64,000 nt of DNA from Solidesulfovibrio carbinoliphilus subsp. oakridgensis (GTDB lineage Bacteria > Desulfobacterota > Desulfovibrionia > Desulfovibrionales > Desulfovibrionaceae). The notes under the pieces are model-generated. The model was not told the DNA's origin. It was given only the letters and a program-made list of their open reading frames with translations, and did no database searches. A program made the translations under genes and the position numbers. Position 1 is the first letter of the stretch, and each line of letters opens with the position of its first letter. The stretch covers positions 4,038,696-4,102,695 of the forward strand of contig NZ_CM001368.1 in NCBI RefSeq assembly GCF_000177215.2, in the 5' to 3' direction. Positions 26,833-37,224 of the stretch are shown here, one piece after another.

Positions 26833-27924
26833 ATGGACTATTCCCCGATCCTCTTCGACACCGTGGTCATCGTCACCCGCAACGAGGAGAACGCCCGCCG
26901 CGACCGCCGGTCCCTGGCCGCCTTCCGGCCAAGGCGGGTGGAGCAGTTTTCCTCCGGGGAAAAAGCCCTGGAGTTTCTCACCGCCAACCGCACGGACATG
27001 GTGCTCCTCGACAGCCAGCTCGACGACATGGAAGGCACCCAGTTCCTGCGCGCCGCCCGCCGCGACCTGCGCCTCAAAGACGTGCCCGTGGTCCTCGTCA
27101 CCTCGGAGAGCCAGCGCGACAAGGTCCTCGACGCCATCGCCGTGGGCTGCGCCGGCTACATCCTGCGCCCCTACTCCCAGGAGACCTTCACCAAGCATGT
27201 CCTGCGCGGCTGCCAAGTCGAACGCGTCACCGAAATCGAGCGCGAGCAGATCGAGGACGCCCGCGAAATGGTGGCCATGGGCAACTTCGACGACGCCATC
27301 GAAGCCTTCGAAGAGATCATCTCCGAACAGAACATGGCCCAGAAATACTACGACATGGGCTGCCGCTGCCTGATCCGCCAGAAGTACGGCCAGGCCATCA
27401 TCGCGTTTAAAAAGGCCATCAAGATAAACGACCTCTTCGCCGAGGCCTACAAGGGCCTGGCCGACGCCTACAAGGGCAAGGGCGAACTGGACGAATTCAA
27501 GCGCTATCTCCAGAAGGCGGCTGAGATCCACGCCCAGTTCAACCGCATGGAAGAGACCAAGGAACTGTTCATCGAAGTCCTCAAATACGACCCCAACACC
27601 CCCAATCCCTTCAACTCGCTTGGCGTCAAGCTGCGCAAGAGCGGCGACCTGGCCGGGGCCCTCCACGCCTACCAGCAGGCCCTGACCCTCACCCCCCAAG
27701 ACGAGAACATCCATTTCAACATGTCCAAGGCCTTCTATTTCATGGGCAATACCGAACGGGCACGGGAGTGCGTCGAGAAAGCCCTGGACATCAGTCCCGG
27801 CTTCGAGGAAGGCCGCCGGCTCTACCGCAAGCTCGCCGGCCGGGAATTCCCCCGCACCGGCCCCAGTCCCGGGGCAGGGGGCGGTGCGGGGCGACACGAG
27901 GCAGAGTCGCTGCGCGACGAGTAG
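26833..27924 (+). CDS. Receiver domain fused to tetratricopeptide repeats
   Basis: Residues 1-125 form a receiver domain (phospho-Asp in MVLLDSQLDDMEG). The usual Lys-Pro at strand 5 is Arg-Pro (YILRPYS), which may weaken phosphorylation switching. Residues 140-340 hold at least four TPR units (for example AREMVAMGNFDDAIEAFEEI and NPFNSLGVKLRKSGDLAGAL), a protein-binding scaffold. The C-terminus is a Gly/Arg-rich tail. It likely passes a phosphorylation state to a binding partner; the partner is unknown. Confidence 0.85.
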   Translation: MDYSPILFDTVVIVTRNEENARRDRRSLAAFRPRRVEQFSSGEKALEFLTANRTDMVLLDSQLDDMEGTQFLRAARRDLRLKDVPVVLVTSESQRDKVLDAIAVGCAGYILRPYSQETFTKHVLRGCQVERVTEIEREQIEDAREMVAMGNFDDAIEAFEEIISEQNMAQKYYDMGCRCLIRQKYGQAIIAFKKAIKINDLFAEAYKGLADAYKGKGELDEFKRYLQKAAEIHAQFNRMEETKELFIEVLKYDPNTPNPFNSLGVKLRKSGDLAGALHAYQQALTLTPQDENIHFNMSKAFYFMGNTERARECVEKALDISPGFEEGRRLYRKLAGREFPRTGPSPGAGGGAGRHEAESLRDE

Positions 27925-27960
27925 GGGGACGAAGGTCGAGGAGAGGAGGCAGGAGGGGAA

Positions 27961-28216
27961 GATGCCTCCGGCGGCCGGGGGGATCATCCCCCCCGGACCC
28001 CCTGGGCGGGGGAGCGGAAGTTGGGGAAGCGGGTGGCTGGAGGTCGTGGTCGGGTGTACGTCGGTGTGGCCGGAGGAACCGGGCGAGTTTGAAGGAACTT
28101 TACGAACAGGCTTTTAAAGAAAAAGCGCCGCCCACTTTCCCATCTCCTCCCACCCGTTCCAACCCCAGTGAGGAGGGTCCGGGAGGGGATCATCCCCTCC
28201 CGGCCGCCGGAGGCAT
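27961..28216. repeat. Repeat units H and I, head-out inverted pair
   Basis: Unit H (27961-28002) has G6/ATCAT/C7 with GGA and echo CCCCC. Unit I (28172-28216), inverted, has arms GGGAGGGG/CCCCTCCC with echo CCCTCC. They fill the convergent 310-base gap between the receiver-TPR gene and motB, which holds no gene. The enclosed spacer resembles that between units F and G near 15.65-15.72 kb. Confidence 0.85.
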
Positions 28217-28234
28217 CTTTTCTCCTTCCCCCTC

Positions 28235-29140
28235 TTACGGGCTGACCAAGATGACGACGCGCCGGTTGCGGGCCTGGTTCTCGGCAATGGACCGGCCGGC
28301 GGGGTCGGTGTTGGGGGCCACGGGCTGGGTGTCGGCCAGGCCTTCGACGCGCATGTGGCCGGCCGGCACGCCGCCGTCGATGAGGAGGCGGGCCACCCGG
28401 CTGGCCCGGGCCGAGGAGAGTTCCCAGTTGGAGGGGTAGAGCCAGGATTCGATGGGGCGGTTGTCGGTGTGGCCTTCGACGGTCACCCTGTAGGGCGTGC
28501 CGGACAGGGTGGCGGCGATGTCGCGCAAAAGCGGCAGGCCGCCGGATTTGATGTCCGCGCTGGCCGCGTCGAAGAAGGCCGCGCCGCGCAGGTTCAGTTC
28601 CACGCCGTTCTCGCGGGGCAGGATTTCCACCGCGCCGGAGGTGATGTCGAGCTTGCCGGCCAGTTCCTTGCGGATGTCTTCCAGGCTTTTTTTGGTGGGT
28701 CCGGTCCGTTCGGCCTCGGGTCCGGCCGGGACGGCCGCGGCTTGGGGCGGGGCGGGCTCGGCCGGTTTGGCCTCGGGCTTGGGCTTTTCGGGTTCGAGCG
28801 GCGGCACGGGGTCGCTGGCCAGGGTGGTGTGGCTGACCTTGGAGCGCACGGACGCGGGCTCTGGCGGCGGAGGCGGGGACTTGGGGGCGGCCTGCGGCGC
28901 GGGAGCCTTGGGGGGTGCGGGTTGCGGCTCGGGGGCTTTGGGCTTGGAAGCCGGCTTGTCCGGGATCATGGCCTTTTGCATGGAGTCGGCCACCCGCTCG
29001 TAGCGGCCGAGGTCCACGTGGGACACGGCCACGAGGAGCAGGAAAAAGCACAGGAGCAGCGTCATCATGTCGGCCATGGAGATCGGCCACAGGTCATCGT
29101 CTTCGGGGCGGCGCTTGCGCAGGTCGGAGAGTTTCAGCAC
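28235..29140 (-). CDS. motB: Flagellar stator protein MotB
   Basis: MotB anchors the stator to peptidoglycan and carries the ion path. Residues 20-40 form the single membrane helix, with the ion-binding Asp in SMADMMTLLLCFFLL. A Pro/Ala/Glu-rich linker (about 60-150) follows, then an OmpA-type peptidoglycan-binding domain (about 155-300: TVEGHTDNRPI, SSARASRVARLL). The start is GTG at 29140 behind AGGAAGA. It is the last gene of the operon with motA and the cNMP/FliG-like gene. Confidence 0.93.
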   Translation of the reverse strand: MLKLSDLRKRRPEDDDLWPISMADMMTLLLCFFLLLVAVSHVDLGRYERVADSMQKAMIPDKPASKPKAPEPQPAPPKAPAPQAAPKSPPPPPEPASVRSKVSHTTLASDPVPPLEPEKPKPEAKPAEPAPPQAAAVPAGPEAERTGPTKKSLEDIRKELAGKLDITSGAVEILPRENGVELNLRGAAFFDAASADIKSGGLPLLRDIAATLSGTPYRVTVEGHTDNRPIESWLYPSNWELSSARASRVARLLIDGGVPAGHMRVEGLADTQPVAPNTDPAGRSIAENQARNRRVVILVSP

Positions 29141-29204
29141 GTCGTGTCTTCCTGCTTCGGGGCAGTGCGAGAGGGGGGCGTCGCCTTGGCCTTGGCCGGC
29201 GGCA

Positions 29205-29999
29205 TCACGCCTCGACCTCTTCCTTGTCCTTGCGTTCGATGGACGACCAGCGCCTGGTCGGCAGGTAGGCCTTGAGCTTGTCGAGGACGATGGCGGCCGG
29301 GGTCTTGTCCTTGATGAAAAGCGTGCCGTCGCGGATGACGCACATGAGGATGATGCGTTCCTCGATCCGTTTTTCCACCTTGATGGCGATGGGCAGGAGG
29401 ATCAGGTTGGCCAGCAGGATGCCGTAGAGCGTGGTGGTCAGGGCCACGGCCATGTGGGCGCCAAGATTGCCAAGGCCCACACTCATGGACTGCATCATGC
29501 CGATCAGGCCGATCAGGGTGCCGATCATGCCATAGGCCGGGGCCAGCTTGGCCATGGTCCGGTAGATGCCGGCCGAGGACAGCTCCTGCTGGTAGGTCTG
29601 CTCGATGCGGGTGTCGAGGATCTCCTGGATCTCTTCCCGGGAGTAGCCGTCCACGAGCATCTGGATGGCGCTTTGCAGAAATTCGTTTTCGATGCCGGGC
29701 AGGGCTTTTTCCAGGTGGATGGTGCCCCGGGTCGAGGCGTGGCGGGCGATCTCCACGATCTCCTCGATGTAGTTGTCGGTCGGCAGCTCCTCGCGCTTGA
29801 GCGCGATGAGGAAGGTGTTGAAAACCCGCATGACCTCTTTGAGGGGGAAGCAGATGAAGGTCGAGGCCAAAGTGCCGCCAAGGACGATGGCCAGGCCCGG
29901 GAAGTTGATGAAGACCCCGGCGCTGTCCGTGGACAGGAAGGTGGCGAAGCCGAGGATGGTGATGCCGAAGACGATGCCGATGACGGTGGCGATGTTCAC
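29205..29999 (-). CDS. motA: Flagellar stator protein MotA
   Basis: This 264-residue MotA has four membrane helices: two near the N-terminus (ATVIGIVFGITILGFA and INFPGLAIVLGGTLAS) and two at about 145-215 (APAYGMIGTLIGLIGMM; TTLYGILLANLILLPIA). The cytoplasmic loop between helices 2 and 3 carries the charged residues (KREEL, EIVEIARH) that touch FliG. GTG at 29999 overlaps the stop of the upstream gene. With MotB it forms the torque unit; whether H+ or Na+ drives it cannot be told. Confidence 0.93.
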   Translation of the reverse strand: MNIATVIGIVFGITILGFATFLSTDSAGVFINFPGLAIVLGGTLASTFICFPLKEVMRVFNTFLIALKREELPTDNYIEEIVEIARHASTRGTIHLEKALPGIENEFLQSAIQMLVDGYSREEIQEILDTRIEQTYQQELSSAGIYRTMAKLAPAYGMIGTLIGLIGMMQSMSVGLGNLGAHMAVALTTTLYGILLANLILLPIAIKVEKRIEERIILMCVIRDGTLFIKDKTPAAIVLDKLKAYLPTRRWSSIERKDKEEVEA

Positions 30000-31201
30000 A
30001 GGGCGAGTCCCTTGATGGCTTTGATCCGGTCGAGCAATTCCTTCTCCACGTCGGCGGCCTCGTCCTCGTCGCAGCCGGCCAGGGCGGCGGCCTCTTCGCG
30101 GACCACGGCGGCGATCTTTTTCGACAGGTTCTTGTAAATCTTCTCGCAGGCCGCCTCGCCGGCCGTGGCCGCGGCCACGGCCACCTTGTGGAAGCCGAGG
30201 TTCGAGAAGGCCTCTTGCAAGGTGGCGTTGTCCACGTGGACGATGTCGTCGAGGCATTCGAGATCGGCGGCCGAGAGGCGCGGCTTGCGGGCCTGCTTGA
30301 AATAGTCGGGCCCCATCCGCTCGATGTAGGCCATGGTTTGCCCTTTGTGAAAAAAGAAGAGCTCTTCGGGAATCTCGCGGTAGCCGATCTTCTTGTAGAG
30401 GATGTCCGGCGTGGTGCCGGCCGCGGCGGCGAAGTCGGGCAGGTCGCAAAATTCCAGGTCCACCTCGAAATCGGGTCGTCCCTTGGCGTCGCGGGCCATG
30501 TTTTTGGCCACGGCCAGGAATTTGTCCGCGTCCGGCAGGCGGACGAGTCGGTCTTTGACAAAGGCCGTGCCCGGCTTTTCCGAGCCAAGGACCGGGTCCT
30601 TGCGGGTGAAGCTGCCTTTGACGTCGGTTACGGTCACGAGGTGCATCTGCTTTAAGCGGTCGAAGACCGCGTCGATCTCGATCTGGCTGACGAGCAGGAT
30701 GTCTTTGATGGTGCGGGAAAGCTCGGCGTAGCGCAGTTCCGGGACTTCGGTCCGGCTGGCCGCCTGCCAGGCGAGCGCCGTCACCCGGCACACGGACAGG
30801 AAGGGATTGGCGGCCGGCCGGTCGGTGACCCGGGCGGACAGGGCTTTCACCCGGTCGACCAGATAGCCGGCCAGGATCTGGACCGGGCGCGGGCTTTTGA
30901 GCAGCATGGTGCGCACGAGGTTCTGGTCGCACACCAGCACCTCGGTGTATTCCAGGGCCTCGGCCGAGCTGCCGCGCGGCTCGCCGGTCATGACCCCCAT
31001 TTCGCCGACCATCTCTCCCGGTCCGCGTTCGCCAAGACCCACCCGGCGGTTGTTGATCACCCGGTAGACGGCCACCCGGCCGGTCTTCACGATATAGGCC
31101 ACGTCGCCGGGCTGGCCTTCCTTGAACAGCGTGGCGCCTTTGTGGAAGGTGCGCACCGTCGTGTCGCGCTGCTCGTCCTCGAGGTCGATGTCTCGGCGCA
31201 T
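29996..31201 (-). CDS. Cyclic-nucleotide-binding protein with FliG-C-like C-terminus
   Basis: The protein is 401 residues and soluble. Residues about 15-125 are a Crp-type cNMP-binding domain (phosphate-binding cassette GEMGVMTGEPRGSSAEA with the key Arg). The middle has a winged-helix-like segment (KDILLVSQIEIDAVFDRLKQM) but no clear DNA-recognition helix. Residues about 320-400 resemble the FliG C-terminal domain: LDDIVHVDNATLQEA, then EKIYKNLSKKIAAVVREEA, comparable to EKIFKNMSKR and the charged torque helix of FliG. It overlaps motA by 4 bases. The start is ATG at 31201 behind GAGGAAC. A nucleotide-controlled link to the stator is inferred from this layout. Confidence 0.8.
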   Translation of the reverse strand: MRRDIDLEDEQRDTTVRTFHKGATLFKEGQPGDVAYIVKTGRVAVYRVINNRRVGLGERGPGEMVGEMGVMTGEPRGSSAEALEYTEVLVCDQNLVRTMLLKSPRPVQILAGYLVDRVKALSARVTDRPAANPFLSVCRVTALAWQAASRTEVPELRYAELSRTIKDILLVSQIEIDAVFDRLKQMHLVTVTDVKGSFTRKDPVLGSEKPGTAFVKDRLVRLPDADKFLAVAKNMARDAKGRPDFEVDLEFCDLPDFAAAAGTTPDILYKKIGYREIPEELFFFHKGQTMAYIERMGPDYFKQARKPRLSAADLECLDDIVHVDNATLQEAFSNLGFHKVAVAAATAGEAACEKIYKNLSKKIAAVVREEAAALAGCDEDEAADVEKELLDRIKAIKGLAL

Positions 31202-31371
31202 GCGGTTCCTCGTGCGGCCGGCGCGCGTGGCCGGCCGATCGTTGTCGGGGTGCGGCCACACTACGGGCAAGGCCGGTCAAGTTCAAGCGATCCGGGCGTC
31301 CGGGACGTCCCTGTTTTACAAGGCCGGGCAAAGGCGGTAAAAGGCGGCACGTTTTCAATGCGAGGTGGCTT

Positions 31372-32166
31372 GTGGGTATTGCCGGCGCTTGCCGCGACGT
31401 GGCCGTCCTGTCCGTCTCCCCGGTGGGGGAAGCGGGCCCGGCCGGCGGCTGTTACATCCTGGAGCTGGAAAATCCGGGCTTGGCCCCGGCCGTGGCCGGC
31501 CAGTTCGTCATGGTCCGGCCCAAGGCCTTCGGCACCGATCCGGTCTGGCCGAGGCCCTTTTCCATCTGCCGCCTGACGGCCGAACGGCTGACGCTTTTCG
31601 TCCAGGTCTGCGGCCGGGGCACGGACATCCTCTGCCGCCTGCCGGCCGGAGCGGAAGTGACGGTCTGGGGGCCGCTCGGCCAGGGGTTCGCCCTGGAGCC
31701 GGATCTGCCGACGGTCATGCTGGCCGGCGGGGTCGGCATCGCGCCCTTTGTGGAATACGCGGCCACGCACCCGAGGCCGGAGAACCTGTCCCTGGTCTTC
31801 GGCCACCGCCAGCCGCTTTCCTGCTATCCCTTCGACGATTTGGCCGGACTGGTCGCGGCCCGGGCGTTTCAGGAAAAGACGCCGGCCGACCTGCCGGCCT
31901 TTGTGGCGCTTTTGGACGCCACCGTGGCCGCCCATGCCGACGGGCTGGTCCTGGCCTGCGGGCCGCGGCCCTTCCTGGTGACCGTGGCCCGGCTTTGCCG
32001 CAAGTACAGCGTCCGGGGTCAGGTGTCGCTTGAAAACCGCATGGCCTGCGGCGTGGGCGGCTGTCTCGGCTGCGTCGAGAAAAACGTCCTTGGCTCCTAC
32101 GTCCAGACCTGCACCGAGGGTCCGGTCTTCTGGGTCGAGGAACTGGCCCTTTCGGAGGAGGCATGA
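31372..32166 (+). CDS. pyrK: Dihydroorotate dehydrogenase B, electron-transfer subunit
   Basis: PyrK passes electrons from PyrD to NAD+. The 264-residue flavoprotein shows a ferredoxin-reductase-type FAD domain (RPFSICR), an NAD-binding [15 protein letters not shown], and a C-terminal [2Fe-2S] site with four Cys (C227, C231, C234 region: [10 protein letters not shown], plus a later Cys in YVQTC). GTG at 31372 follows GAGGTGG. Its stop overlaps pyrD (ATGA). Confidence 0.93.
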   Translation: MGIAGACRDVAVLSVSPVGEAGPAGGCYILELENPGLAPAVAGQFVMVRPKAFGTDPVWPRPFSICRLTAERLTLFVQVCGRGTDILCRLPAGAEVTVWGPLGQGFALEPDLPTVMLAGGVGIAPFVEYAATHPRPENLSLVFGHRQPLSCYPFDDLAGLVAARAFQEKTPADLPAFVALLDATVAAHADGLVLACGPRPFLVTVARLCRKYSVRGQVSLENRMACGVGGCLGCVEKNVLGSYVQTCTEGPVFWVEELALSEEA

Positions 32167-33089
32167 GCGTGGACACCACCGTTCGCCTGCCGGGGATGCG
32201 GCTCAAAAACCCGGTCATGACCGCCTCCGGCACCTTCGGCTACGGCCTGGAATTCGCGCCCTACGGCGACCTGCGGGCCCTGGGCGGCATCGTGGTCAAG
32301 GGGCTGTCGCTTGCGCCGCGCCTGGGCAACCCCATGCCGCGCATCGCCGAGACGCCGTCCGGGATGCTCAATGCCATCGGCCTGCAAAACTGCGGCGTGG
32401 AAGTCTTTTTGCGCGACAAGCTGCCGCGCCTGCCCCACGCCGCAACGCCGATCATCGCCAACCTCTACGCCTGCGATGCCGACGAATTCGCCGAGCTGGC
32501 CGGGGTCCTGTCCAAGGCCGAGGGCGTGGCCGCCCTGGAGGTCAATATTTCCTGCCCCAACGTCAAGGCCGGGGGCATCGCCTTTGGCCAGGACCCGGCC
32601 ATGGCCGGGCGACTGACCGAGGCCGTCAAAAAGCGGGCCGGGGACAAGCCGGTCTGGGTGAAGCTCTCGCCAAACGTCACCGACATCGTGGCCATCGCCC
32701 GGGCGGCCGTGCTCGGCGGGGCCGACGCGCTGACCTGCATCAACACGCTGACCGGCATGAGCGTGGACATCCGGACCCGAAAGCCGCGGCTCGCCAATGG
32801 CATCGGCGGCCTGTCCGGCCCGGCCATCAAGCCCGTGGCCCTGCGCTGCGTCTGGCAGGTCTGCCGGGCGGTCTCGGCCCCGGTCATCGCCGTTGGCGGC
32901 ATAAGCTCCGCCGAGGACGTGCTGGAATTCATGCTGGTCGGGGCCCACGCCGTCCAGATCGGCACGGCCAACTTCATGCGCCCGGACATGGCCTTCCGCA
33001 TCGCCGAACGGCTGCCGGTGTTGATGGAAGAGCTCGGGATCGGGAGCCTCGACGCCTACCGGGGGACCCTGGCCCTGCCGGGAGCTTAG
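32163..33089 (+). CDS. pyrD: Dihydroorotate dehydrogenase B, catalytic subunit
   Basis: PyrD oxidises dihydroorotate to orotate in pyrimidine synthesis. The 308-residue TIM barrel shows the class 1B marks: [21 protein letters not shown], the catalytic Cys in [11 protein letters not shown], and FMN-binding [15 protein letters not shown]. It is translationally coupled to pyrK, which supplies the electron acceptor side. Confidence 0.95.
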   Translation: MSVDTTVRLPGMRLKNPVMTASGTFGYGLEFAPYGDLRALGGIVVKGLSLAPRLGNPMPRIAETPSGMLNAIGLQNCGVEVFLRDKLPRLPHAATPIIANLYACDADEFAELAGVLSKAEGVAALEVNISCPNVKAGGIAFGQDPAMAGRLTEAVKKRAGDKPVWVKLSPNVTDIVAIARAAVLGGADALTCINTLTGMSVDIRTRKPRLANGIGGLSGPAIKPVALRCVWQVCRAVSAPVIAVGGISSAEDVLEFMLVGAHAVQIGTANFMRPDMAFRIAERLPVLMEELGIGSLDAYRGTLALPGA

Positions 33090-33093
33090 GAAA

Positions 33094-33143
33094 CCGGGGC
33101 TTTGCCCCGGACCCCAGCGGGGGAAGGACTCCCCCGGGCCCCC
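33094..33143 (+). repeat. Repeat unit J after pyrD (headless, two modules)
   Basis: Module 1 is GGGGC, TTT, GCCCC, GGA, echo CCCC. Module 2 is GGGGGA, AGGAC, TCCCCC, GGG, echo CCCCC. The GCCTCCGGCGGCC head is missing. The remaining bases up to amt (33144-33410) hold a hairpin terminator at 33200 and otherwise no gene. Confidence 0.7.
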
Positions 33144-33199
33144 TGCCTGGGGAGATGTGCGTCCGGTGTATTTCCGAAATTTGTCTATTCGCCCGTTGC

Positions 33200-33224
33200 G
33201 GGAGGCCTTGGGCCTCCCACTTTT
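33200..33224 (+). terminator. Intrinsic terminator between pyrD and amt
   Basis: GGGAGGCC pairs with GGCCTCCC around TTG, then ACTTTTGGTTT. It is the likely end of the pyrKD transcript. Confidence 0.65.
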
Positions 33225-33410
33225 GGTTTGTACGCCGGTTTTCCCACGCCGCGCCGGCCACATCCCGCCTTTGCCCGGACAACGCCCGCTATCCTGTCGC
33301 AAACCCGACAAGAATTCGGCCCCAAAGGCCTTCCGTGTTAACATTCTCGTGAATTTGCTCCAAGCCTTTCGCCGTGTTAGAAGCCCACCAAACATTTTTG
33401 GGGGGGCGAC

Positions 33411-35020
<1,610 letters not shown>

Positions 35021-35095
35021 CGAGGGGGCCGCGCGCGAGCGGGCTTTGGCGGCCGGGACAGGGGCCCGGCCGCCGGCAGAGGCGTCGGCGGGCGA

Positions 35096-35749
35096 TCAGC
35101 CCCCCCGGCGCATTCCCGGCAGGACGCTGCGTTTGCCCGGCGTCCAGTTGCGGGCCATGGCCTGGATGGAGTCGATCTGGCGCTGGGAGAGCATGGCCTG
35201 GATCTGGTCGCGAAGGCCCAAGGCCCCGGCCTTGTCCTCGGCCGGCAGATCGGACGCGCCAACGGCCAGCAGGGACCAGAAATAGGCCTTGACCGGATTT
35301 CGCGACACGCCCTTGCCGTAGAGGTAGAGGGTGGCGAGGAGATACTGGGCCCCGCCCTTGCCGGCCAGCCCCGCCTCGGTCAGGAGCCGCGCCGCCTCCT
35401 CGAAATTCTGGGCCACGCCCTGGCCGGAATAGTAGAGCTTGCCCAGGCAATACTGGCCGTCGGCATTGCCCTGGGCCGCCGACTTCCGGAACCACTCGGC
35501 CGCCTGGGCCAGATCCTGGGACGTTCCCTGGCCGATGTAGTACATGGCCGCCACCTGGTTTTGGACCGTGGCGTCGCCGGCCGTGGCCAGGGGCAGGAAT
35601 TCCTCCAGGGCCCGGGCGTAGTCGCCGTCGCGGTAGGCCTGCTTGCCTTCCTCCAGGCCGGCCGTGGCCGGGGCCGCCAGCCCCAGGCACAGGACGAGCG
35701 CCAGCGCGGTCGGCGCTGCCGCGAAAAATCGCCGCACCCGATCAGGCAT
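35096..35749 (-). CDS. Secreted Sel1-repeat protein
   Basis: The 217-residue protein has a signal peptide (LALVLCLGLAAPATAG), followed by about four Sel1-type TPR units (NQVAAMYYIGQGTSQDLAQA, GQYCLGKLYYSGQGVAQNFE and later copies). Such proteins hold partners together in the periplasm. It overlaps the permease gene by 8 bases and may serve it. The partner is not known. Confidence 0.85.
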   Translation of the reverse strand: MPDRVRRFFAAAPTALALVLCLGLAAPATAGLEEGKQAYRDGDYARALEEFLPLATAGDATVQNQVAAMYYIGQGTSQDLAQAAEWFRKSAAQGNADGQYCLGKLYYSGQGVAQNFEEAARLLTEAGLAGKGGAQYLLATLYLYGKGVSRNPVKAYFWSLLAVGASDLPAEDKAGALGLRDQIQAMLSQRQIDSIQAMARNWTPGKRSVLPGMRRGG

Positions 35750-36854
35750 CGCCGCCGCCTTCTCCCCACTCCTTTTTCACGGCCGGCGGCAGGGCGTCCT
35801 TGTGCGAGGCATCCAGGTCCGAGCCGAGGATGACGTGGCGCAGGAGGAAGACCGAGACCGGGACGCCGAGGACCATGCCCCACAACCCGAAGAGCTTGTG
35901 GCCGACGTAGAGGATGACCAGCGTGAGCAGCGGGCTGATCTTGAACATGGCGGCCACGATGCGGGGGTTTAAGACATAGGTTTCGATGGTGTGCACGAGG
36001 ATGATCATGACGATGGCCCAAACGGCGTGGCCGGGGCTGACGGTGTTGACGGCCACGAGCACGATGGGGGCCGAGGAAATGAACGTGCCGAGGACCGGGA
36101 TCAGGCCGCAGAAAAAGACCACCGTGGACAGGAGCATCACCGGCTGGATGCCGAGGATCACGAGCCCGATGGCCGTCAGGATGGTGTTTAAGGCGGCGAT
36201 CATCATCTGGGCCCGGAAGCCCATGCCGACCACCACGGCGAACCGGATCACGCTGCGGGCGGTCACGTCGTAGATGTCGCGCAGCCGCGAGTCCCGAAGG
36301 GCGATGGTGCGGGCGCGCAGGTTCGGGAAGTCGAGCATGATGAGGAAGCTGAAAAGCGTGCCAAGGAGAAACGTCGAGATGTAGGTGGTGATCTGGTTGA
36401 ACGAATTGACCGCGATGACGAAAAGGGTTTCCGCCTTGACCCCGACCAGGGCTTCGAGGGCCAGGTAGTCCTTGATCTTGGAGATGGGCGCGGCCATGTC
36501 CGGGGCCAGCCAGGCCCAGGCATCCAGGCGCTGGCGCAGGGTCTCCAGGGTGTCGGGCAGCTTTTTCAGGAAGGCCGTGGACTCGGAGCCGAGCTTGGGC
36601 AGGACCGAGGAGGCGATGGTCAGGACCATGGCCACGAAAATGAGGTAGACGACCACGGCCCACAGGGTGCGCGGCAGTTTGGTCCGGGCGGCCAGCCGCT
36701 CGATGGGGCCGTTGAAGAGAAAGCACAGGATGTAGGTGATGAACACCAGGCCAAACAGGCCGTAATAGCTGGCCAGCCAGACAAGACCGAAAAAGGCGGC
36801 CCAAATGGCCAACGTCTTGTTGGTGCGCAGGATCTGGGCGATGTCGAATGGCAT
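35742..36854 (-). CDS. AI-2E family (PerM/TqsA) transporter
   Basis: The 370-residue membrane protein has the AI-2E pattern: two helices at the N-terminus, a soluble helical domain at about 75-145, then clustered helices to about 345. The conserved region reads FFCGLIPVLGTFISSAP and HTIETYVLNPRIV. Members export small molecules such as autoinducer-2 or exchange ions; the substrate here is unknown. The C-terminal tail is cytoplasmic and charged. Confidence 0.87.
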   Translation of the reverse strand: MPFDIAQILRTNKTLAIWAAFFGLVWLASYYGLFGLVFITYILCFLFNGPIERLAARTKLPRTLWAVVVYLIFVAMVLTIASSVLPKLGSESTAFLKKLPDTLETLRQRLDAWAWLAPDMAAPISKIKDYLALEALVGVKAETLFVIAVNSFNQITTYISTFLLGTLFSFLIMLDFPNLRARTIALRDSRLRDIYDVTARSVIRFAVVVGMGFRAQMMIAALNTILTAIGLVILGIQPVMLLSTVVFFCGLIPVLGTFISSAPIVLVAVNTVSPGHAVWAIVMIILVHTIETYVLNPRIVAAMFKISPLLTLVILYVGHKLFGLWGMVLGVPVSVFLLRHVILGSDLDASHKDALPPAVKKEWGEGGGDA

Positions 36855-36919
36855 AGGAGGGGAGGGCTAGCACAAAACCGGTCGGGCCACAATCCGGCCG
36901 GCCGGATGTCATGGAAACG

Positions 36920-37162
36920 TTATTTTCTGAAAATCCACAGGAAGATGGAAACGACGGCGCTGACGACGAGGCAGGTGACCCAGGGGAAATGCACCGAGAA
37001 CCCCTGGCCGCGCAGGTGGATGTCCCCGGGCAGCCGGCCCAGGGGAAACCGGGACCACAGGCTTTGCCACAGGTCGGTTTTTTCGGCCGCAAGCAGGACG
37101 AGGCCCAGGCAGGTCACAGCCAGCCCAAGCAGCACAAGCAGCTTGCCGGGAGATGAAATCAT
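36920..37162 (-). CDS. DUF2905 family small membrane protein
   Basis: The protein has 80 residues, with two helices (about 6-26 and 56-76) around a short loop containing FPLGRLPGDIHLRGQGFSV, the hallmark of DUF2905. Function is unknown. The ATG at 37162 lies 62 bases from the divergent aminotransferase start; a longer reading from 37219 would run into that promoter region. Confidence 0.8.
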   Translation of the reverse strand: MISSPGKLLVLLGLAVTCLGLVLLAAEKTDLWQSLWSRFPLGRLPGDIHLRGQGFSVHFPWVTCLVVSAVVSIFLWIFRK

Positions 37163-37224
37163 GGGTATGTCCGCTTTCTTTTGCCAAAGCACCGTATCCG
37201 GCCCCAAAAAGGATTGCAAACGCC

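Noticed and set aside
33144..33410. Sigma-54 promoter before amt
   Set aside because: No GG-N10-GC site with TGGC/TTGC boxes could be found, though it is common for such operons.
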